From Escarpia spicata (taxonomy: Eukaryota; Annelida; Polychaeta; Sabellida; Siboglinidae), in NCBI GenBank assembly GCA_963995525.1, contig OZ023214.1, forward strand, positions 12,377,618 to 12,441,617: DNA of 64,000 nucleotides, given 5' to 3'. The position numbers and the translations under genes are program-made. The notes beneath the pieces were generated by a model that had not been told where the DNA came from, did no database searches, and worked only from the letters and a program-made list of their open reading frames with translations. Position 1 is the first letter of the stretch, and each line of letters opens with the position of its first letter. This document shows positions 1 to 18,445 of the stretch, one piece after another.

Positions 1-930
1 TGACGGGTGTCATACATACAGGCATTTTGCAAGAGCTAGAGATATGAGATTTTGACTAAACTCGACCAGCATGTCAATGAGATGATAATAACAGCAGGTG
101 AGAAGTTTAAGAAACTTTATAGGTCACGTTTTCTTATAATCACACAAAACGTTAACATGGTCGCCAATGGGAAAACTGACAGTGTGCTGACCCCTATAGT
201 GGTCTGGTGATGTTCGGCGTGTCAGAAGGGGTCTGAGCACCGTTAACATTCCTGGTGTGTTAAATAATATTATCTCTATAGCACCAAGAAAATGGTATTA
301 TTTCAAAGAATATTTTTGTTAACTGAGTGCAGGTCACTCAGGCATATTAGCATGTTCATCGGTAAAATATATTAGCAGTAAAATGACGCATATTTGGAAG
401 TTTTGTTGGCGGATTGATTGTTTGCCATTTTTATTCACATAACATATGTGGGTGCAAAAAAAACATGGTTATCTTAGTAAATATTGTAGGAAAGGAAGCA
501 TGACTGCGTGCCCACGTCGGCGGCTATTTGCCAGACCCTCAGCGGGTGCAGCATTGCCAGCGTGAGAGTATACGGTTTGCCGCCCGCGGACGAGAAGTGA
601 CACATATTGGTAGACAAACAGACAGACAAGTACATCACAACTGTCATCTTGTCACTGGAGTAGATGTATTGATTTCACTGAAGACGTTTTTCATGCTTCT
701 TTCTTGTCGTGTTCTGACAGTTCATTATTTGGGATCTACCATCATTTGTGTCGTTAAATTGGCGGGTTTTTCCCAAGATACCGTTTGTCATTTGTTCGGT
801 GATATGTTGTCTATTTACCTTTCTATTCCGCTCATCTGTACTCCTTCTATACTTATATTGCTGCAGCTGCAAACGTCACTGCAGAACATATTAATGATTG
901 ATTATACACTATCAAAGAGTGGCATTTCTT
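1..930. other. no recognised gene (left edge)
   Basis: I see no coding exon, RNA gene or known repeat here. Open frames in it are short, and the one at 528-1049 runs into the antisense of a LINE 3' end. A LINE begins at about 931. Confidence 0.4.
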
Positions 931-1026
931 TAACAAGATTTAACAAGATTGCCAACCAGAAAATTACTCTGGATGGCAGTTGGACAAGGAAGCCTTTTGG
1001 CTTATCGAGAGTCCAATACTTTTTAT

Positions 1027-3906
1027 CTACATGTATCCCGCCTTTTTAAGGTGTGTGTCGATTTTATTTTTTAACATATTCACGCTACTAGCACCAACAC
1101 AATCAGGAGATAATCTGTTCCATTCATTTACAGTCCTTTGTGAGAATGAGAACTTTCTTATATCTAATCTACACTGCTCCTTTACTAATGTAGCTTCATG
1201 TCCTCTGGTCCTTCTATCTTTCTTAACTGAGAAAAAAATGTTTCTATCAATATTTTCATAACCATTCAATATTTTAAACACTTCTATGTGATCTCCTCTC
1301 AATCTCCTGGTCTCTAGTGTTGTTAAACCACATTCTTTTAGGCGTATTTCGTAACTAAGATCCCTCAGATTTTGTATCATTTTAGTCGCTCTCCTCTGTA
1401 CTCTTTCTAGCATATCTATGTCCTTCTTGCGATATGGCCTCCATGCTTGTATACAATATTCTAAATGAGGCCTAACTATTGTTTTGTACAGCGGTATTAT
1501 TAGCTCTTTTTCCTTATACGTTATGTTTCGCCTAATTAATCCAAGGATTTGATTTCCCTTTGAAGCTGCAATTCCACACTGCTCTGAAACCTTCATATCA
1601 GCACTAATGGTTAACCCTAAGTCCTTTTCTTTTACAGTAGTACTTAGAACAGTACCCCCCATTTTATATTTTACCTCTTCATTCCCATGACTGACCTGTG
1701 TGGAGGCATTTACATTTCCAAAAATTGAACAGCATTTGCCACTTTTCAGACCATTTGATCAACCTATCAAGATCATCTTGTAAATGCTGTCTGTCTCCAT
1801 CACTTTTAATCCTTCTAAACACTTTTGTATCATCCGCAAATTTTAACACCTTGCTTGTTATATCATCGTCCAAATCGTTGATATATATTAAGAATAACAT
1901 AGGTCCTAGTACTGATCCCTATGGTACCCCACTCAATACCGATTTCCAGTTTGAAGCCTCCCCATCAACTACTACACGTTGTCATCTGTCATTCAGCCAT
2001 TTTTCTATCCACTTTATTATACCATTTCCTATGCCACGGGCCTTTAGCTTAAGGAGTAATCTTTGATGTGGTACTTTGTCGAAAGCTTTTTGAAAATCTA
2101 AATAGATGATATCTACTGGTGATCCCTCATCTACCCACCTAGTGATGTCTTCCAAAAAACATAACATATTTGTTAAGCATGACCTCGCTTTTAAAAACCC
2201 ATGTTGAGATGGGTTTATCAAGTTATGTTTAACAAGAAAATCCACCATGTGATCTTTAATTAGTCTTTCTAATAATTGGCAAATCACTGATGTTAAACTC
2301 ACTGGTCTATAGTTCTGACTTGTTTCTCGAACCTTTTTTAAATAACGGTATAATGTTTGCCTCTTTCCATTTTAAAGGAACCACTCCCTCTTCTAATGAC
2401 AAATTGAAAACTGTTGCAAGCGGTGTGCTAATTTGTTCTACAATTTCCAATAGTAGTTTGGGCGGAATCCCGTCCACTCCAGGTGATTTATTATCCTTCA
2501 TAGCCCTTATTTTCTTAGCTACCATTTCCGAGGTTACAACTAACTGTCCTAAATAGTCTGAATCTGCCCCCTTGAACTTAGCCTCTGGTACTGGCAGTGA
2601 ACTAATATCTTCCCTGGTAAACACTGAACTAAAATACTCATTCAGGTCTTCTGCCATTAAGAATCCCTCTGATATTGTATTTCCAGCACTATCTTCTAGA
2701 GGACCGACCTTATCCTGAACTTTCTGTTTGCTTCGAATATACGCATAAAAACTCTTACTGTCATGTTTTATATTACTAGCTAATTTTTTTTCATAGCTTC
2801 TCTTTGAATTTCTAATTTCAGCTGTAGCTTGATTAAGTGCTTCTTTATAAATGTTGTAGTCTTCATCATTTCCAGTACATCTATATGACTTCCACATCAT
2901 TTGTTTATACTTAATTTTTCTAATGGCTTCTTTCGATAAGTGTTTCTTTTTAGACCGTTTCCCTTGTTTTTTGAAAGGTACAAATTTATCGACTATGCAC
3001 TTAATTTCACTATTTAAGATATTCCAGCATTCGGTTGCTGTCTTATTCTTCAGTGTGTTATTCCAGTCTATCTTTGCTAAATATTTCCTCATGTCCTTAT
3101 ACCTTCCTTTGTGGAAATTTCTCCTATACTGCTTTTTACTATTCCTTTCTGATTTTACTTTGATGGTAAAATGTATCTGGTTGTGATCACTACTCCCCAG
3201 TGGCTCACATATCTTGACATTGTCAACTAATTCTTTCTGCGAGGACAAAACTAAGTCTAACACATTCTCTCCCCTGGTTGGTTCTAGCACATGTTGAGAA
3301 AGGAAACTATCTTGTACTAAAACTAAAAACTTGTGGTCCTCACTCCCCATACTCTGTAGAGATTTCCATTGTATATGCCCATGGTTAAAGTCCCCCATAA
3401 TAATACAGTTCCGTTTGCTTACTTCCCTTATAGCGTTTTGTATTTTTTCATTCTCTTCTATGCTTATGTTTGGACTTCGATAAACTAACCCAACTGTTAA
3501 CGTTGAGTTTCCTGTAACTATGTTACACCAAACAGCTTCTTCGCAATCTGCTTCTCTTTCTAATTTTATTTCATAAGCCTGGATAGATTCTTTAATATAT
3601 AAAATAACTCCACCTCCCTTTCTTCCTATTCTATCTTTCCTAAACATTACATATCCTGTTAGTCCCAATTCGGCATCTGATATATCAGTGGTGGCCCACG
3701 ATTCGGTTATACCTATTATGTGAGGGTCAATATCTTCTACCATAATGTTTAGTTCACTTCTTTTGTTTACTATGCTCCTTGCATTTAAACAAATGCATTT
3801 ATATCCTGATTCAGAACAGTTTTCCTGGCTGTTCTTTGCCGATTTATTTCTGCTGTCTTTATCTATGCCTCCAGTTTCAGGCTTCTCTGTGAATCCCCCC
3901 TGCGAA
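1027..3906 (-). pseudogene. LINE ORF2 remnant (endonuclease-reverse transcriptase), copy A
   Basis: ORF2 of copy A. The longest intact stretch (478 codons, 3743 down to 2307) begins at an internal Met. The frame stays open upstream of it through [14 protein letters not shown], the usual N-terminal endonuclease motif. Endonuclease signatures follow: GITESW, GDFNH and SSDHN. The reverse transcriptase part begins with [14 protein letters not shown], is then split by frame breaks near 2300, 1980 and 1670, and includes the FADDTK catalytic box (about 1840). The C-terminal region after it ([20 protein letters not shown]) is typical of CR1/L2-group elements. ORF2 appears to overlap the end of ORF1 in another frame. 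No function is expected. Confidence 0.88.
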
Positions 3907-3907
3907 T

Positions 3908-4144
3908 CTAGTTTAAATAGATGCAGCCTGTCCCATTGTCAACAGATTGCAGCAAGTTCTCTGAGAAAACTGCTGCCCCCTTTCCACTTAGATGTAGGCC
4001 ATCTCTCATGTACATATCTTCCCTCCCAACAAAGTATCCCCATAAATCTACGAATCCCACCCCCTCTTCTTTACACATCTGCTCAACTAGTGCGTTGATC
4101 GCCATCCTCTTGCAGTTTCTATATGTCGGCCCCCTTCCTCCCAT
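3908..4144 (-). pseudogene. LINE ORF1 3' fragment (SGNH/esterase end), copy A
   Basis: The last 78 codons of ORF1. The segment [12 protein letters not shown] is block V of SGNH hydrolases, with the catalytic Asp and His. It ends CIYLN-stop, as in the full-length copy at 48,550. Blocks I to III are missing because the insertion is truncated at 4147. Confidence 0.8.
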
Positions 4145-4147
4145 TAC

Positions 4148-7100
4148 TTTAAATTATATTCGGAAAAACCTTTCTAACAGAAGTCGATAAAAACCCACAA
4201 TCGCTCTTGGAAGCATGTGTATGCCTATTTGTAACATTATCCTATGCAGTGTATTTAAAATGTAAGTCCATATACGTGATTGCCATGGATCCCCATTGAG
4301 GTGGTTTAAACTGTCTTTCTTTGTGGATGGCGATTTTACCACTTAATTTTATACCTTCTCATACATGTTGTATGTATAAACTCAGATTTGGCTTCTTGTC
4401 TATCGGGTTTTGGGTTTGCACGTCTAGTTCCCGGATCTTGCCCATTGTGCTTTGTACAGTAACTGATGCTGTCCATTATCAGATCTTGCCATTTTGAATG
4501 TTTAATCACATCCGTCTGTGTTACACCGCTATATGTCTACACAATCAAACCTGTGTTTTTTACATACGTTAGGCCTACAGTCACGTTTTTGAAGTGGTCC
4601 CCGGTGATTGTTTACGCCGCAAACTTTTTACTCCAGCCCGAGTCGAGTGGGTGTGCATATCTGGTGTCCGCTGAACGATGTCATTCAGAACGGATGTTTA
4701 TTTATTCTTTCGGACGGAAGTGTGGCGAGTCGGTAAGCAATGTGAAGTCCAGTTCGGAGGTGTTGCTCGCAGGAGTTGCGGCGCGGGAATTGGATAATGT
4801 TTGGCAGCGACTGATTCTGGGAGCAAGCTAGTGCTTGGACGCCAGAAACCTTATATATAAAAAGACCGAAAACAATCAGTCGTACAACAGAAACATGAAT
4901 TTAGACAATAGTGATAATTTCAGTCTACAAAATATAACAAACAAACACACAATGCAGTCAAGAATGTGTTGGCAACATTTTATATTGCCTGTTTAATGCC
5001 GATATCATGAGAGTGGAAAAACAAGAGGACAAACCATCATAAACTAATTTAGGAATGTGTTTTTGTTAAAATATCAAATAAACAGTATTACTATTGCATA
5101 CAAACTTTAACTTAATGTCCATTGTTAAAAGTGATACTACAAAGCACAGAAATTACATCGGTCTTAGTATAACATTTTATAAAGCTTCCTCAATATTATG
5201 GAATCATTGCCATATACTGTCAATAAAACTTTGCTGTTCATGATGTACACGCATCACTTGAATTGGAATGTCTACTGACAGTGAGAGAAAGCTGCCCACC
5301 GCAACGGTACATAACCAGCTTTGCCGCCTGTAGCCAGTGCACAAAAGCTTAAACGTGGTACAGTCGATGTTGGCTCCCCGAGATACGATGTACACCGCCC
5401 ACAACGGCTGTTTTCTTCTATCTTTGGAGGAATGTTACCCGGCTCCACCCAAGGTTACTCTTGTCGTTGGGAGTTTGTTAGGAGCCAGACGTACAATGCA
5501 TCCTACCTGGCTCGATTCTCCCGGCAAGCTGTGCATTTCTACACTCAAGTAGTATGTGTTAGTAAATGTGTTTTTGCGGTAAACTGCACTCTATTATTAA
5601 AAATTATGTAATGAGAAGGTATTTATAAACTTTAATTAATTGTATGTTTTGCATTGTAATTCAGATACATTTTCCGCTGTTGATAGTCGCAGTTTTGACC
5701 CTTTTCCCGTGTATTGTTACAATATTCTGCTGTTCCTATTTCCTGTCCAAAACCAGTTGTTCTGTAGAAAACTAACCTATAAAATAAACCTTCTTTGATT
5801 AAGTAATCGACAGTTTCAGCGACAGTTGTATGAACGCCTTGCATAAAAAAAGCAATGTGTTATCATATTCGAAAGTACCATGCGTATCACCTCGTACCTC
5901 CAGCTGGGGTATACCCGCCTGCCCCGTTGTACTCATACGTCATTCAAGTAAAGTGAGATCTTGGAAAAGTGTTAAACCTGCAAATGAGATAAAACCACGA
6001 TTCTAGGCAACACAAAGCAATGCGTCACTTTCACTGATACCCGTAAGCGTAGTTAGTGGTGTCGGAAAAAAACGAAGCGCCCATGATTTGAATGAACAGT
6101 ACAACAAAATTATTGTTATCGTTGTTTAAATGTTTCTACAAAAACACCCAGATTCCCACTTTTGGGAATGTTCTGAATGTAACACATAGACAGGCATTTC
6201 CAAACCATTCAGTATAACCCAGTTTTTTAATAAAATACATGTTGCTAATAGGCCCTAACTATGTTTCCGGCACACCTGTGTCTTGGTAGCTTCTAAAGTG
6301 TTCGGCGATACAGAGACAGTCGACCAAAATTGTTTCCACAGTGGCTAGCTGTTGCTTCAAGCCTTGCAAGATTAATGTCATTGAACTCGCTGAACGCCAA
6401 CCTAAGTGATGGACGTAAACGAACCTTGATGGAACAAATGAACGTTGCTGTCGGTTAACGACTTGTCTTGCTATGCTCTGATTACATATAAACTACCAAT
6501 GACTGTCTCCCAATTCAACCTGGGGCAACTCTTCAAAATATTTTATCTGCAACCGGATACTTGAATGTCGAAGCGCAGCTGCATCGATATAATGTGCTCA
6601 GGGGACTTCGCTTAGCGGTAGCGGGGACGATTTAATAGAACCTTACCCGTGAAGTGCTCGGCTTTGTTTTTTTATTAAAAGCCTTTGCAACGACATTCGT
6701 TATTAACGTGTTTAGAGTTAAATAGGCTTAGAACAACCAAGACGCGAGTGTCCACCTATCACACTCGCGGACATAACAAGTCCACCCATATAAGAGCGCT
6801 CCTTTATTATTTATATTATGACAGGGAGCGCCACCAACCGGTCTTGTTCACCGCAAGAGCGCTTCTTACGCTTCAAATAAATATATAAAACGTATAACTT
6901 TATAATAATTTTTACATTATTTTTCTAAGTACTGAAACAGCTATCTGATACGAAAACCTACCGTTGTAACGTTTCAACCGTTCAACCAAGATTAATCATA
7001 TAGGCCTTATAGCCGGATCCAGGGAAGGTGTCCAGGGGGTCCGAACCCCCTTTTTTAATATCAAAAATCCATTGCAATTGCATGTCAACGGGGAACAAAG

Positions 7101-8820
7101 GCATTGCCAAAAACAAAACAATGTCAAACTTGTCGCTTACCACGTAGGAATTGTTTGTAGCAGTCCGACGTTTTCAGACACTTATCTAGCATAGGCGATA
7201 TATATATATACATATCCAGGGGATCCTCAAAATTATTTTCGCATCATCGGTGACGTTGTTCACTGCATATACACGCACACACGCCCATTTCATGTTTGAT
7301 CAAGTCTCCCGTCGAAATGATTAATACGCTATGACTGTTATGGTCATTTGAGGTCATTCAACTAGAGTAAATGTTTTTCAGAATGTTACCCCCAGACCGA
7401 TCTCAATGGTATTTAACGTCCCAAGTTGAGATAGGACCGACATTTACGTGATCTCTGAGTCACAAGGGATACACAATCCTCAATGTTGAGAGCCAGGTTT
7501 AAACATCAAATGTACCATGTCCGGTCTGCGTCTTGAATTCAGAACTTTGGAATGAAAGGCGGATATGCAAATCACGACATTTACATTTTGGGTTTTGTGA
7601 TTATCACTATCTGGATAAACTGTTAAACACAGTTTTCTTAGCCAAAGATGCGCTGAATAATATAGAAAATGCGTGTAGCACTTTCTTAATCAAAGATATG
7701 ATTTATAGTATCTGTCTGTGCAAAGAGATTGCAACTGAATTGTACACACTGTCGTACGAGTAAATATATATAGATTTTTGTTACACTACCGTGCTTCTCT
7801 AGTTTGCAGTAATGCAAACAGAGAGTTAAGACGATTAGTTGTAGCATGCTCTTTTATTAAATCGTTGCAGTATCATACTTATTTTAGGTTTTGTCTTAAA
7901 CGGGATATGGCCGAAGGTCGTATTTCTCCCAACAATCCGTATTGCACACAGAACATTTGTATGATGTCGCAAGTCAGATGTGTGGGTTGACGTTTATAAC
8001 TTAGTCAAGTCTTCATTCACGCACCAGATAATGGATATCCTAGATTACACAATTTGAAGTGTGTTTGCCTAAGCGAATGTCAAATGGGTGGTAGGGGATA
8101 CACCGTCCTACTGCCCCGTCGCGGCGCTTCGCGATTTGCTTTTGGGCCATAAGGTTTCAGGGCTTATCTTGGACTCCCTTATCTTTCCTAAACATTGAAT
8201 CCGTCACTGGGCCTGGACTAGATGATATTGTGTTCCTTTATCTTCTATGTGGGTCCTGCAGGATGCCGAATCATTTCACTTCGCGATGTGTGAATGTGTA
8301 ACATTGGGAAAGAACTTAGCGACACAAATTTAAGTGGGACATTATAGGATGATGGAGACTCCCACTAAGACTAGAAAAGAAGTCGCTTCCGTGGGAGCCA
8401 CACATAGTATAATTATAGTTCAGTTTCTGTTGAAAGAAAAAAAACATAAAATAAGATACATCGTCAGTGAAAAAACCAAGATAGATTATTTTATTATAAG
8501 ATGTATGTTCATAGAATGTGGTGCGGTAAGCAGTATTTTATGGTGTTTGGGTATGGGTGACGTAATTGTGGTTTTATTGCGTTTATACATGCAGGCATAA
8601 CAGTTAATGTTTAATGTTTTAAAACAATTACGATAGGGAGAAGAATAACGGAATGACAATCGGGGCGGTGCAGCAGTACACGAACTATCGCCTCACGCCG
8701 TTTATTAACATTATTATATTCACGAGGGAGAACACACATATAAACGCCATCACTGTCATCCACGCCACATCTTGGTCACATCCCGGTGTTCGATGTTTTA
8801 TTACATTCACGACGAAAAAG
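4148..8820. other. no recognised gene; candidate space for WFDC1 exon 1
   Basis: About 4.7 kb of AT-rich sequence with no convincing coding exon, RNA gene or repeat. Frames of 60-120 codons exist (for example 4466-4831 and 7533-7763) but show no domain and no clear splice context. A consensus donor GAGTCG|gtaagc occurs near 4735 without a recognisable exon before it. The signal-peptide exon of the WFDC1-like gene could lie here or before the window. Confidence 0.35.
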
Positions 8821-8884
8821 GCACATACACACACGCACGCACGCACGCAAACACGCACACACGCACACACGCACACACACACAC
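8821..8884. repeat. (CA/CACG)n microsatellite
   Basis: A run of CA and CACG dinucleotide repeats about 90 bp before the acceptor of the WAP exon. Open frames across it on both strands only reflect low complexity. Confidence 0.9.
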
Positions 8885-8974
8885 ATAAAAGCCACATCTT
8901 CGCGACTTCCTACTGTGCGCTGCTTGCGACAAATTCCCCGACACTGCAACCCCTTGACGCCGCGTGGTTTGCAG

Positions 8975-14098
<5,124 letters not shown>

Positions 14099-14624
14099 GT
14101 AGGCCTGCTCACACGACGTATAGAGCGCTTTGGACATTACTGTATTTGGCAGTATTACCTATTACCAGTTTTTGGCAGTATTACTACAAGTTTCTCTTTG
14201 TCTTCGAACGAAGTATTTTGTTATATAGACCCTACAAGTTGTTGGCAGTAGAATATTAGTACAAGTTTAACCTTGACATCGACGACTTTGACGACAACTC
14301 ACGCATTCCGGATATTGCCGGTAGTTGCTTTAACGGCATACTAATTAAAATGTAAATACAATTACTATTAAAACAAATCATGTCGAAATGTCATAGATGA
14401 TTATATTTACGCGTGTTCTGGCAAATGATCAAGTCACTGATGTTAATTAATTTGCGCTCTGGGGGCTTGCGAATGTATGCCCTAAATATACAAAGCAAAA
14501 ATTCTAGCGTTTTTACACATTCTAATACTTCTTATTAACTGTGTAATATTGTAATATCACGGTCACCATTACAAAGTCGTACGGCTACCACTCGCTAAGA
14601 ATCAACCTCTCATTTTGTTTGCAG

Positions 14625-14735
14625 GTAAATCGTGACGCAATCACAGAATGGCGGGACGCTACAAATAACGTATCTGCGGAACTAACCGAAGCATTAACAT
14701 TGGTCGCAGCAGGCACAGCACCAAGATTACTCTAA
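14625..14735 (+). other. candidate 3' exon of WFDC1-like gene
   Basis: A strong acceptor (cattttgtttgcag, ending 14624) is followed by 36 open codons and TAA in frame 0. From the phase-1 donor at 14099 it would instead be read in another frame and stop after SKS. I cannot tell whether it is the terminal WFDC1 exon, a UTR exon or chance. Confidence 0.35.
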
Positions 14736-15600
14736 ATCATCCTCGCAAGCCAGGGCTATTTGTCATGCAAAATTAGCCCTGGCAGATCTCCTACGCGAAG
14801 TGCGGAAGTTAGCCGAGTCAAACTAGTAATTGACTTCGCCAGTCGCGACAGCATCACTCGCCCCAATTTGAAATCGGATAAACAACTTGTGGGAATCCCA
14901 ATACCGTTCGCCCATTAACACGAGCAGCTGAGCGGTATTGGGTATTTGAATAATTGCATCTACTTCCTAAACATTGCATGTAACACGAGCCACGGTTGGT
15001 TGAAATTAGTTTTATTATGACCACCTGACCTGCCGCCATCCACTGATCTAGTAAGCGATTTCACAGGCTAAGCTTTAAAAAGTTTCGCAAAGCGATCAGC
15101 CAGAGGGTACTGCTGGCTGGCACTGACGTAATCAGCAGCAGCGACCATTATTCTCTATGTCTATGACTATGCCACTGACTATGATCGAAATGCAATACTT
15201 TTGTCACTCGTTTTTATATTGCAATCGTGGTAAGTTGTGCGCCACTTGACACAAAAACAAGCGATTTTCAAACGTACAGTGACGGAAATCTTGAAACGAA
15301 GATATAAACAATGTTGATCCTGTGTTGTTGGCCTTCCTCGGTGTCAGACTTACCAACTCCGGCCAGTCGCAGCTGTTTGAGAGCGAGCTGCTCTGAAATG
15401 TGCTACTATATTTACTAATTCATCCTCTCAATAATGTTGTACAACCGATTACTAAAATGTCTTCATATATTGTAGATGTTAAAGTCAAACCCAACATGAC
15501 ACGAAAACCACATCAAACAAGCAATAAATCCAGTGTACATAATATCATCTATTTTGTAATAAATGTTTTCAACTAGACTGCGTGTCTTACGTCATATGTG
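14736..15600. other. no recognised feature
   Basis: About 860 bp of unique-looking intergenic sequence between the candidate last WFDC1 exon and LINE copy B. I see no exon, repeat or RNA gene. Confidence 0.4.
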
Positions 15601-15606
15601 TCTTCT

Positions 15607-16352
15607 TTCTTTTACAGTAGTACTAAGTACTACTGTAAAAGAAAAGGACTTAGGGTTAACCGTTAGTGCTGATATGAAGATTTCAGAGCAGTGCGGAATT
15701 GCAGCTTCAAAGGGAAATCAAATCCTTGGATTAATTAGGCGAAACATAACGTATAAGGAAAAAGAGCTAATAATACCGCTGTACAAAACAATAGTTAGGC
15801 CTCATTTAGAATATTGTATTCAAGCGTGGAGGCCATATCGCAGGAAGGACATAGATATGCTAGAAAGAGTGCAGAGGAGAGCAACTAAAATGATACAAAA
15901 TCTGAGGGATCTTAGTTATGAAATACGCCTAAAAAAATGCGGTTTAACAACACTAGAGACCAGGAGATTGAGAGGAGACCAGATAGAAGTGTTTAAAATA
16001 TTGAAGGGTTATGAAAATATTGACAGAAATATGTTTTTCTCAGTTAAGAAAGATAGAAGGACTAGAGGACATGATCTTGCATTAGCAAAGGAGCAGAGTA
16101 GATTGGATATAAGAAAGTTTTCATTTTCACAAAGGACTGTAAATGAATGGAACAGATTACCTGCTGATTGTGTGGGTGCTAGTAGCGTGAATATGTTTAA
16201 AAATAAAATCGACACATACCTCAGACGGGCGGGATACACATAGATAAAAAGGTCGGACTCTCGAAAAGCCAAGGGCTTCCTTGTCCACCTGCTACCTAGA
16301 GTTAATTCTCTGGGTGGCAATCTTGTTAAATCTTGTTCTTGTTAAATCTCTT
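15607..16352 (+). mobile_element. CR1-type LINE, copy B, 3' fragment with snap-back 5' end
   Basis: A severely 5'-truncated copy of the same LINE family, plus strand. It encodes the ORF2 C-terminus (ISADMKISEQCG-like start, [13 protein letters not shown], stop at 16241-16243) in one open frame of about 200 codons, so it is younger or luckier than copy A. The 3' tail has repeated TCTTGTTAAA motifs at 16318-16350. The 5' boundary is an 18-bp perfect inverted repeat (15607-15624 and 15626-15643) with a 1-nt spacer. The left arm is antisense to the LINE, as produced by short 5' inversion or twin priming. Confidence 0.88.
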
Positions 16353-16384
16353 TGCAGCCAATGCCATTGATATGTTGATCAAAC

Positions 16385-16628
16385 TTCGTCAAAACACCAT
16401 TCTTTAACTATCATAAACAGCTATATTTTACTAACTGCGTTTTAATTTGGACCTACTTTCATGCAGAGAACCAGTTGTTCACAGCCAAACAAGTCTTCCA
16501 AATGTTAGTGATTAACAGTTTGCTAAAGCATGATTTGTTTACGCGACTTTGCCTTGGGCGTCGTGATCCGTTGACGTGTGCGTAGCGGTTTGCGGCTTCG
16601 CGAAGGTCAAGGTTGTGACATTTGTTAA
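16385..16628 (+). repeat. partial tandem unit U0 left of TTAA element
   Basis: This matches the part of each 0.88-kb unit that runs from the CTTTAACTATCGTAAACAG segment to GTGACATTTGTTAA (compare 24,530-24,748). It stops exactly at TTAA, where the 7.2-kb element begins; the unit resumes at 23,862. Confidence 0.85.
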
Positions 16629-16929
16629 AGGTGCTCAATCATTTCGATTTTTGTGCTCCTCACGTGTCAGACTAATTTCACGAAACGTAAACGTATCAAG
16701 TATTCATTATTGATATACTGGTTCAACTGTGCGTATGCTTTACTTCGTTTTAGTGAAATTAACAGACAAACAATAAAATGATTTTCTGTTGATGTGGTCT
16801 GAGATAGACTTCTCGTGTAATAGTCACGTGAACGGGAATATGCGGCGACATCGGCCTTTGACCCCATCTTTCGGTGCCTGGATTCAGTCAACATTGCGTA
16901 TTTACGAGTCGCCATCCATTTTTCATACA

Positions 16930-17125
16930 AGTGATAGCTCGATAATTTTATCTGCGACGAAGGGACGCCCGATCGACTCGGCTAAAAAGAGGGTAAGAGC
17001 GGAAAGACAAAGAGAGTATCCGCGTACAAAGGTGTATATTGGAAAGGTTATGGATTTGTGAAACCGAACGAAAGAAACGGCTGGCGTGAAAATTTATGCA
17101 GCATTCGCCAAGTTCTTCTGGACAG
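16930..17125 (+). pseudogene. exon-like segment at left end of TTAA element
   Basis: A coding-like stretch reading KGRPIDSAKKRVRAERQRE, then VYIGK, then after a frame change YGFVKPNERNGW and VLLDR, ending at a possible donor GACAG|gttagtaat. It resembles the segment on the opposite strand at 22,999-23,274 in order (AKK, IGK/FGK, YGFV, LLDR, same donor). The shape, with a basic stretch then an aromatic motif then a LLDR ending, recalls N-terminal regions of some invertebrate transposon-linked proteins. I do not recognise a named domain. Confidence 0.4.
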
Positions 17126-17239
17126 GTTAGTAATTTTGAATTTATCAGCAAGCACACCACACATACGACTGTGTGTTCAATAGATGGAACAGCCAATCAT
17201 CGTTCGCCATCTTAATGCAATCTTCGATCGACGTTCCGC

Positions 17240-17488
17240 GACGTTCCATCGCACGTGAATATACATTATTGTAGATATTATGACTATATATTGATGGACG
17301 TGTTATATTATACCAATAGTTAACTATGTGCGAAGTATCAGTCTCATGCGAAGCACACACCGAATGGTACATGAACTTAAAAATCCGCTCCATCGACGTT
17401 CCATCGCAAATTAATATACAGTAATGTAGATATTATGCCTTCATATTTAATGACATGTCATATTATATTAACCTTTAACTATGTATAA
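17240..17488 (+). repeat. tandem duplication, about 155-bp period
   Basis: Two diverged direct copies starting GACGTTCCATCGCA (17,240 and 17,394), each followed by ATATACA, TGTAGATATTATG and TTAACTATGT segments. It lies inside the TTAA element. Confidence 0.75.
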
Positions 17489-18239
17489 TATAATACACAA
17501 TACAACTGTAGCACCCACTGGACATTCACACTTTACCCTCAATCACTGACTGACACTGGCTGGACATTTGAGACTAATAAAATAATCGAATGCCTAAAAT
17601 AATTGCCTGGATCTAACTAGTAACTAACCCTAACCCTATAAGTACTTGCTTTTTTGGATGTCTTGACTTGAGTCACTGGCTGCTTGTACTGTGCACTTTA
17701 AAAATAACACTTCTTTACTGGTTTTCCATGTGTGATATAAATTTAATAATCTTGTATTATGTAAATTTAAAGAGTAGTTATGATTTCTGTAGAGAATGCT
17801 AAACATTTATATGTATATTGTGACCGTAATAGCCTACATATGTTACCAGGGGGTAAACGCCCAAAACTGCATGTAGTATGTATAAAAGTATGTATATAAA
17901 GAAAAGTATATAAGTTACATCTCTGAAAAGTGTGGAATATGTATACACATTGATAGAGATCTTCTAGACATCTATGCTAACCTTAGTTTGATAGGTAGCA
18001 AGAAAACAAGTACACCGGGTGCATGAACATAGGAGGAAAATTAATTTTATTATTTCTGAAAGTTATTTAAATAGCCTGGATATTATTTTGATGTGTTATA
18101 CTACGCTGTCTATTTTGAGGGGTAGTAGTACTACTAAAAAAATTCAAATTTAACCAATTTTGGCCATTCCACTTATGCCTTCACTTCAGTTTCACCACAA
18201 ATATATGCAAATGACGTCCACACCAATCCAGCAACCACA

Positions 18240-18445
18240 GACAACAACCGCTGCATTGGCTCTATCGAGTATCAGTGGTCGCAGTAAAAACAGCTCACTG
18301 TCAGGTATTCAGTCTCTTCCCGAGCCTGGGTGCAGCTCTGAACCATTACAATCAATGTCAGTTTAAGTAATGGTATTAATGTACTGTTATGTTCTGGTTT
18401 GACCAGTCTAATGTGTGTACAATTATTCCATCTTTGTATGATAGG
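18240..18445 (+). repeat. internal repeat, copy 1 (coding-like)
   Basis: Shares AGTATCAGTGGTCGCAGTAA, AGCTCACTGTCAGG and a following block with 19,455-19,725. It sits in an open frame (18,160-18,366) rich in Ser, Gln and Pro. Function unknown; it may be a captured exon fragment. Confidence 0.6.

Larger units (their letters stand above)
931..4147 (-). mobile_element. CR1-type LINE, copy A, 5'-truncated
   Basis: A non-LTR retrotransposon copy of about 3.2 kb. Read on the minus strand it has the last 78 codons of ORF1 (SGNH/esterase end), then ORF2 with an APE-type endonuclease and reverse transcriptase, then a short 3' tail of a repeated TCTTGTTAAA-like motif (two copies at 931-950). It aligns throughout with the full-length copy at 45,605-50,365. 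Similarity stops near 4147, which is the 5' truncation expected of incomplete reverse transcription. ORF2 is broken by frameshifts, so the copy is dead. Confidence 0.9.

Noticed and set aside
8653..8974. Upstream extension of the WAP exon as one ORF
   Set aside because: The frame runs through a CA microsatellite; a good acceptor at 8974 marks the exon start.
17624..17636. Telomere-like CTAACCCTAACCC
   Set aside because: Only two units in ordinary intergenic sequence; no array, so chance or at most a trivial remnant.
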